Source: Euryarchaeota archaeon UBA111
Lineage (GTDB): Archaea > Thermoplasmatota > Poseidoniia > Poseidoniales > Poseidoniaceae
DNA: 18,634 nucleotides
Direction of reading: 5' to 3'
NCBI GenBank assembly: GCA_002506025.1
Contig: DAWS01000110.1
Span: forward strand, 1 to 18,634
Part shown: one piece after another, positions 14,859 through 18,634 of the stretch
How positions within the stretch are numbered: the first letter of the stretch is position 1
Layout: every line of letters begins with the position of its first letter
Notes under the pieces: generated by a model
The model's database searches: none
The model's input: only the letters and a program-made list of their open reading frames with translations
What the model was told of the DNA's origin: nothing
Position numbers and translations under genes: made by a program

Positions 14859-15689
14859 CTATCTGCTCATAATCCTTGCTTGTTTTACCAAGTCAATTAT
14901 CGAGACTCGTAATTCATCTGAAGTGATGGTTTTGCCGTATGGGACATACACTCGGTGATTCGACTCCATACACTGCAAGAAAATTCCGCGTGAGTCTAAA
15001 TTATCCATATGAACAGTTGCTGAGTTCTTACCGAAATGTGCATTGTAGATATCTACCATTGCATCAACATGATCGTCGTTCATATGTTCTATTGAACCTG
15101 ATTTTACCTCTTCTAGACTCGGTTGAACTGCCGCTGAAAGGTATTCTTCACCATCTATCCAGCATATTTTACCGAATCCGGCTATATACCTAATAGAAAT
15201 AATCTCATCCATCAACCAAAATGAAAAATTGTGAGTTTTCAAATATGCATCAGCATTCGGCACTTGAGCTTTATATCTGGTAAGCATTGCTTCTTGGTCC
15301 TCAACAGTAACTTCTACTACATCATCGGAATGGTTGCCAGCATCATTAGCAACAACTACTTCTTTGAATTTGCCAACTAAGCAAGCGCGCCAATAGGATT
15401 GCGGGTCACCTTCAGGATTGGGATGAGATATGAATAATGATGACTTTTGATTGGTCATGAGGTTTTTTGTATGGGCCGCGATACTCGCTATCAGTATGTA
15501 TGGTTTGCCGTCATAATCAATGGCAAAGGGGACTACTGAACTTAACGGAAACTCATTGATTTCTGCTTTAACTGAGAGTGTTGATAGCACCCCGTGTCCA
15601 ACATCTATCATCCATTGAAGAACATTTTTGGCAGGATCTTCATTCTTTCTAGAGTTTAATTCAGCTGCGAGTATCTCATCATCTGACAT
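14859..15689 (-). CDS. HugZ-like haem-degrading/FMN-binding split-barrel protein with DUF2470 domain
   Basis: 276 aa from the ATG at 15689, starting just after the flavodoxin stop. A longer reading from 15770 would overlap the flavodoxin gene by 77 bases and adds only a shadow translation. Residues about 25-180 are a pyridoxamine-phosphate-oxidase-like FMN split barrel (VLSTLS, PFAIDYDGKPYILIAS, AHTKNL, a late AGFGKICWI). Residues about 195-270 are a DUF2470 domain with the typical EHMNDDHVDAM. This two-domain arrangement is that of HugZ/HutZ/ChuZ proteins, which bind haem and assist its oxidative opening and iron release. It is the last gene of an operon with a FecCD-type transporter and a flavodoxin, which fits iron release from an imported haem. 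Haem binding itself cannot be seen in sequence. Confidence 0.8.
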   Translation of the reverse strand: MSDDEILAAELNSRKNEDPAKNVLQWMIDVGHGVLSTLSVKAEINEFPLSSVVPFAIDYDGKPYILIASIAAHTKNLMTNQKSSLFISHPNPEGDPQSYWRACLVGKFKEVVVANDAGNHSDDVVEVTVEDQEAMLTRYKAQVPNADAYLKTHNFSFWLMDEIISIRYIAGFGKICWIDGEEYLSAAVQPSLEEVKSGSIEHMNDDHVDAMVDIYNAHFGKNSATVHMDNLDSRGIFLQCMESNHRVYVPYGKTITSDELRVSIIDLVKQARIMSR

Positions 15690-15693
15690 CCTA

Positions 15694-16149
15694 TCATGCC
15701 TCGTTCTCAACGAAAAGGCCAATCGTCTCTTCCAACCATTCCTCGGCCTCGTCGTCGTAGTCTGTATCACAATCTATTCTGTCATTAATTCTATTGCCAC
15801 CTTTTTGTTCTAGCACATCGTCCCATTGGATTCCGGCCTCGCAGAATAAATCGAAGGCTGTATCTCCAAGAGCTAAAACAGCGAAGTTAAGATTGCTGAA
15901 AGTGCCTTCTGCAGCCTCAGTTGTTGCCTCGTATAATTCGATGGCGTTATCCGGCTGCTCGCCGTCCCCCCAAGTACTACAAACAACGATTAGGTTGTTG
16001 TGCTCTTGAATTTCAGCAACACTGACCTCATCCATGCCGTTTATAGTCGGTTCTAGACCATTGTCTTTAGCCATTTTCTCTGCATCCATTGCCAACAATT
16101 CTGAGTTGCCGGTTTCTGTTCCATATAATATCAAAATCTTTTTTGTCAT
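15694..16149 (-). CDS. Flavodoxin (short-chain, MioC/CysJ-like)
   Basis: About 151 aa. The FMN phosphate loop YGTETGNSE opens the protein, STWGDGEQPDNA forms the 60s loop, and LGDTAFDLFCEAG the 90s loop. The protein is very acidic, as usual for flavodoxins. Two starts are possible. The ATG at 16155 overlaps the ATPase stop as ATGA but has its SD directly abutting. The ATG at 16149 has AGAGGA six bases upstream and is preferred here. It would carry single electrons in the cytosol. Its place between the transporter ATPase and the HugZ-like gene suggests it reduces the FMN/haem of that protein or a ferric chelate. No flavodoxin reductase is present in the window. Confidence 0.88.
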   Translation of the reverse strand: MTKKILILYGTETGNSELLAMDAEKMAKDNGLEPTINGMDEVSVAEIQEHNNLIVVCSTWGDGEQPDNAIELYEATTEAAEGTFSNLNFAVLALGDTAFDLFCEAGIQWDDVLEQKGGNRINDRIDCDTDYDDEAEEWLEETIGLFVENEA

Positions 16150-16151
16150 AT

Positions 16152-16973
16152 TCATTCCTCTTTTTTTGGTCTTAACACATTAATGATTGGTGAGTCTGAT
16201 TCCTCGTTGGTTAATATCTCAGCATCCACTCCGTACACCTCTGAGATTGTGCTTATGTTTAATGCACTGCTCGGTTTGTCGTAGCAATATATTTTACAGT
16301 CATGAATTATTAAAATCTTATCAGCAAATTTACTTGCCAGATTTATATCGTGCATTGCAACAATCGCACTACAAGCGTTAGACTCATCACTAACTAAGCC
16401 CTTGATTTGGCTTAATATGTCATACTGGCTAAACAGGTCTAGACTACTAGTTGGCTCATCAAATAAGTAAACCTGAGGTTGCTGAGCAATCGCTTTTGCA
16501 ATCATCACTTTTTGTTGTTCACCACCGGATAATGTATGGAATTTCCGAAAAGCAAATTCCTCTAACTTTAGTTTTTCAATTACCTTAGCAACAATTTTGC
16601 GATCACTTTCACCAACATTCCAGGTTAGGTATGGCCGCCTACCTAGGAGAATCACATCATATACATCAATTGGGAAACTTGTTGAAACATTCTGTGGAAC
16701 ATATGCCACTTTCTTAGCCAATTCGTTAATTGGTAAATCCTCAATAGGTTGTTCTAGTATACGAACTTCACCCTCTTTAATTCGATTTATTTTGTTGAGA
16801 CATTTAATCAGAGTAGATTTCCCTGTTCCGTTAATCCCAAGCACTGCGACGAAACAATTTGGTTCAACAGCAAATGAGATGTCGGATAGAATCTTATTCT
16901 TACCATAGGCGAAGTTCAAATTAGAAACTTCAACTAAGGGCTTTGACCCTTTCTTTGTTGATTGCTTAACCAT
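16152..16973 (-). CDS. ABC transporter ATPase of the FecE/BtuD/HmuV family
   Basis: 273 aa from the ATG at 16973, with AAAGGAGTGG at good spacing; a GTG at 16982 abuts the SD. Motifs: Walker A GINGTGKST near 46-54, Q-loop YVPQ, signature LSGGEQQ, Walker B VYLFDEP, D-loop SSLD and switch MHD. Residues such as LLGRRPYL after the Q-loop are typical of iron-chelate and cobalamin importer ATPases. The first codons overlap the end of the permease gene by eight bases, so translation is coupled. It powers import through the FecCD-type permease. The substrate (haem, ferric siderophore or cobalamin) cannot be read from the ATPase; the downstream flavodoxin and HugZ-like genes favour haem or iron. Confidence 0.92.
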   Translation of the reverse strand: MVKQSTKKGSKPLVEVSNLNFAYGKNKILSDISFAVEPNCFVAVLGINGTGKSTLIKCLNKINRIKEGEVRILEQPIEDLPINELAKKVAYVPQNVSTSFPIDVYDVILLGRRPYLTWNVGESDRKIVAKVIEKLKLEEFAFRKFHTLSGGEQQKVMIAKAIAQQPQVYLFDEPTSSLDLFSQYDILSQIKGLVSDESNACSAIVAMHDINLASKFADKILIIHDCKIYCYDKPSSALNISTISEVYGVDAEILTNEESDSPIINVLRPKKEE

Positions 16974-18099
16974 GAGTCCCACTCCTTTTACTCAACAAAA
17001 GATACAAGAAAAATGGACCACCTATTATCGATAGCATAATACCAACCGGTAATACTACTGGCGCGAATAATGTTCCACCGATGGTATCAGCAATTAACAC
17101 AAGTAGTGCACCAATTAGTGCTGATGATGGGACAAGTCGGCGGTAATCATTACCAACAATCAACCTAGCAATGTGTGGTGCAGCGAGGCCAACAAAGCCA
17201 ATCAAACCAGTAAACGCAATGATAATCGAAGTTGCAAAGGCCGAAATCACCAGGATTTTTCTGCGTAGTAATCCCGGATCCACACCTGTAGATATAGCAA
17301 AATCATCACCTCCGATGGCAAGAGTGTTTAGATCCCAAGAATACTTGATTAGTCGTGGATATAACAGCGTTAGCACAAAGCCGACAAATAATACCGTGGT
17401 TAAATCAGGTCTTCTGACGCTACCAAATGACCAGTGAGTCAACTGTGCTAATTGTTGTGGGGTAGCAAAGTAAACCAATGATTCAACAATCGCCCCATTG
17501 ATGAAGGTAATTGCAATGCCTACCAAGATATATGATTCAGCAGATACCCCTCTCAACTCTCCTAGTTTTATGACTATAAAGACTACAATAAGTGAAAAAA
17601 TAAATGTGTTTATGACGATTAATGTATTTGGTACGATATCCATCATAACGGAGTAAATATGATTATCCAGCACGGGTAGTTCGAGCACTGAGAATCCCAA
17701 TATGATAGCCAGTGCCGCCCCTAGCGATGCGCCAGAGGCAACTCCAAGAGTTAATGGAGAAACTAGCGGGTTTCCGAGGCTACCTTGCATTAAAGTTCCT
17801 GCAGTAGCTAATGCAGCTCCGGCAAAAATTGCCATTAGCACTCTCGGTAATCGTATATTCAGTAGTATGGTTTCCTGAATGTCTGTTGGTGTTTCCAAGC
17901 CTAACATAATCATGATTATTTTGGAAAAACTTAGTGATTTTGATGAGCCCAATCCCATCGAAAAAATTGCCAGTAATCCTGTTGACAAAATTAACCCGTA
18001 AATGTAGAGACTCTGTCGCTTTGACCTTTGCTCTACGCGCTTACCTAAGTCAACAGATTCTTCGGTTGTGGAGTCAAATACCTCGTCTATTCTCCACAA
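16966..18099 (-). CDS. FecCD/BtuC-family permease of an iron-chelate, haem or cobalamin importer
   Basis: 377 aa with about ten membrane helices, the number usual for this family. An N-terminal cytosolic extension of about 30 charged residues precedes the first helix. Diagnostic segments: LPRVLMAIFAGAALATAGTL followed by MQGSLGNPLVSPLTLGVASG, then late in the protein GFVGLAAPHIARLIVGNDYR and LIADTIGGTLFAPVVLPVGI. The start is a TTG at 18099 with AGGTGAG six bases upstream; that SD lies just after the binding-protein stop. It forms the homodimeric channel with the ATPase encoded next. The substrate is not evident from the permease alone. Confidence 0.92.
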   Translation of the reverse strand: MWRIDEVFDSTTEESVDLGKRVEQRSKRQSLYIYGLILSTGLLAIFSMGLGSSKSLSFSKIIMIMLGLETPTDIQETILLNIRLPRVLMAIFAGAALATAGTLMQGSLGNPLVSPLTLGVASGASLGAALAIILGFSVLELPVLDNHIYSVMMDIVPNTLIVINTFIFSLIVVFIVIKLGELRGVSAESYILVGIAITFINGAIVESLVYFATPQQLAQLTHWSFGSVRRPDLTTVLFVGFVLTLLYPRLIKYSWDLNTLAIGGDDFAISTGVDPGLLRRKILVISAFATSIIIAFTGLIGFVGLAAPHIARLIVGNDYRRLVPSSALIGALLVLIADTIGGTLFAPVVLPVGIMLSIIGGPFFLYLLLSKRSGTHG

Positions 18100-18109
18100 A
18101 AAATCTCAC

Positions 18110-18634
18110 CTAAGCTACACAGACAAATTTGCCAATTCTGTCAGTATCATGATACCGAGTAAAATAGTCATCAAGAATCTGCTCGGTGTCAACATCCTCA
18201 AACAATTCTGGATGGAGGAATTTCGCTAAAGTTGGTAAGCCGTGAATCATCATAGGCCCAGCGAATTCTCCTGCCATAACAAACATCTGATTCTGCTTTA
18301 TTGCTGTGAGTTCGTCGAATCCGGACCGGTCAGCAATAAACCCGAAGTGAGACGAGCACTGGTCGTTTGAATCATAATCATCATACCCAATCTCAAAGGT
18401 GATTCCATCAAACATCAGGTAATCTGGATTACTATCGATTATTGCCTCAATATCGACGTGGGTTGTATGGCCGATTAAGTCAGCAAATACATTTACTCCT
18501 CCCGCCATGGATATTAGATCATTCCATTGGGAACTCGCAGTTAAAACCACGGGGTCTCTCGTTAATGATGCATGATGCTCCATTACGACACTAGGCCTAT
18601 TACCATCTGGAACACTTTCAATTCGAGAGTTAAC
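18110..18634 (-). CDS. Periplasmic-binding-protein family (FecB/BtuF/HmuT-like), N-terminus cut by window edge
   Basis: The frame stays open to the right edge, and the residues before the internal ATG at 18583 (GNRPSVVMEHH) match the family pattern RPxVxxE, so the true start lies beyond 18634. The visible part, about 174 residues, is the C-terminal half of a type III binding fold (PF01497): WNDLISMAGGVNVFAD, IEAIIDSNPDYLMFDG and a final segment with GLPTLAKFLHPE are typical. The mature protein would sit outside the membrane and deliver ligand to the FecCD permease, whose TTG start is 10 bases downstream. Cysteines near DQCSSHFG and at the extreme C-terminus (FVCVA) are unusual. Any signal peptide or lipobox is outside the window. 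Confidence 0.82.
   Translation of the reverse strand, partial: VNSRIESVPDGNRPSVVMEHHASLTRDPVVLTASSQWNDLISMAGGVNVFADLIGHTTHVDIEAIIDSNPDYLMFDGITFEIGYDDYDSNDQCSSHFGFIADRSGFDELTAIKQNQMFVMAGEFAGPMMIHGLPTLAKFLHPELFEDVDTEQILDDYFTRYHDTDRIGKFVCVA

Noticed and set aside
15690..15770. Longer N-terminus for the HugZ-like gene starting at 15770
   Set aside because: It overlaps the well-supported flavodoxin gene by 77 bases, and the extra residues are a low-complexity shadow reading; the ATG at 15689 just after the flavodoxin stop begins a family-like N-terminus.
16152..18634. Second importer as a dedicated cobalamin (BtuCDF) system
   Set aside because: Not excluded, but no cobalamin gene is nearby, whereas flavodoxin and a HugZ-like protein in the same operon point to haem or another iron chelate.

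Overview
The window looks like a piece of a marine archaeal chromosome. My best guess is Marine Group II (Candidatus Poseidoniales, Thermoplasmatota), with moderate confidence and without any database search. Support comes from an archaeal-type FAD synthetase (RibL) and archaeal-length lumazine synthase, a bacterial-type glycerol-3-phosphate dehydrogenase, archaeal-style TATA elements with short or absent leaders, and frequent TTG starts preceded by strong GGTGA or GGAG Shine-Dalgarno (SD) sequences. I see no tRNA, rRNA, insertion sequence, CRISPR array or phage gene. No gene-free stretch exceeds 300 bases.

Positions 1-7991, all on the minus strand and read right to left: a riboflavin/FAD module (ribB, ribL, ribE, ribH), an acetyltransferase-aminotransferase fusion, thioredoxin reductase, a MoeB/ThiF-rhodanese sulfur-carrier activating enzyme, a receiver-domain protein with no recognisable output domain, and a VTT/DedA-like membrane protein cut by the left edge. 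Spacing is tight in places (ribE/ribH overlap by one base; the last two genes are 2 bases apart) and looser in others, where internal promoters are likely.

Positions 7992-10688: a divergent promoter region, then on the plus strand an endonuclease IV-like TIM-barrel protein with a long charged tail, gpsA, and a small winged-helix-like protein.

Positions 10689-14858: two convergent units that together make a PhnCDE-like ABC importer. The plus-strand unit encodes the lipoprotein binding component plus a membrane-anchored PQQ-type sugar dehydrogenase (GSDH fold). The minus-strand unit encodes the ATPase and permease. The plus unit is preceded by two copies of TTAGG-N4-CCTAA flanking a TATA-like element. 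This looks like a double operator for a DtxR/IdeR/MntR-like metal-responsive repressor and is the most striking non-coding signal in the window.

Positions 14859-18634, minus strand: a compact operon of binding protein (cut by the right edge), FecCD/BtuC-type permease, ATPase, flavodoxin, and a HugZ-like FMN/DUF2470 protein. The combination suggests haem (or another iron chelate) import, followed by cytosolic release of the iron using flavodoxin electrons. Taken together, 10.7-18.6 kb may be a metal-acquisition island; this is inference.
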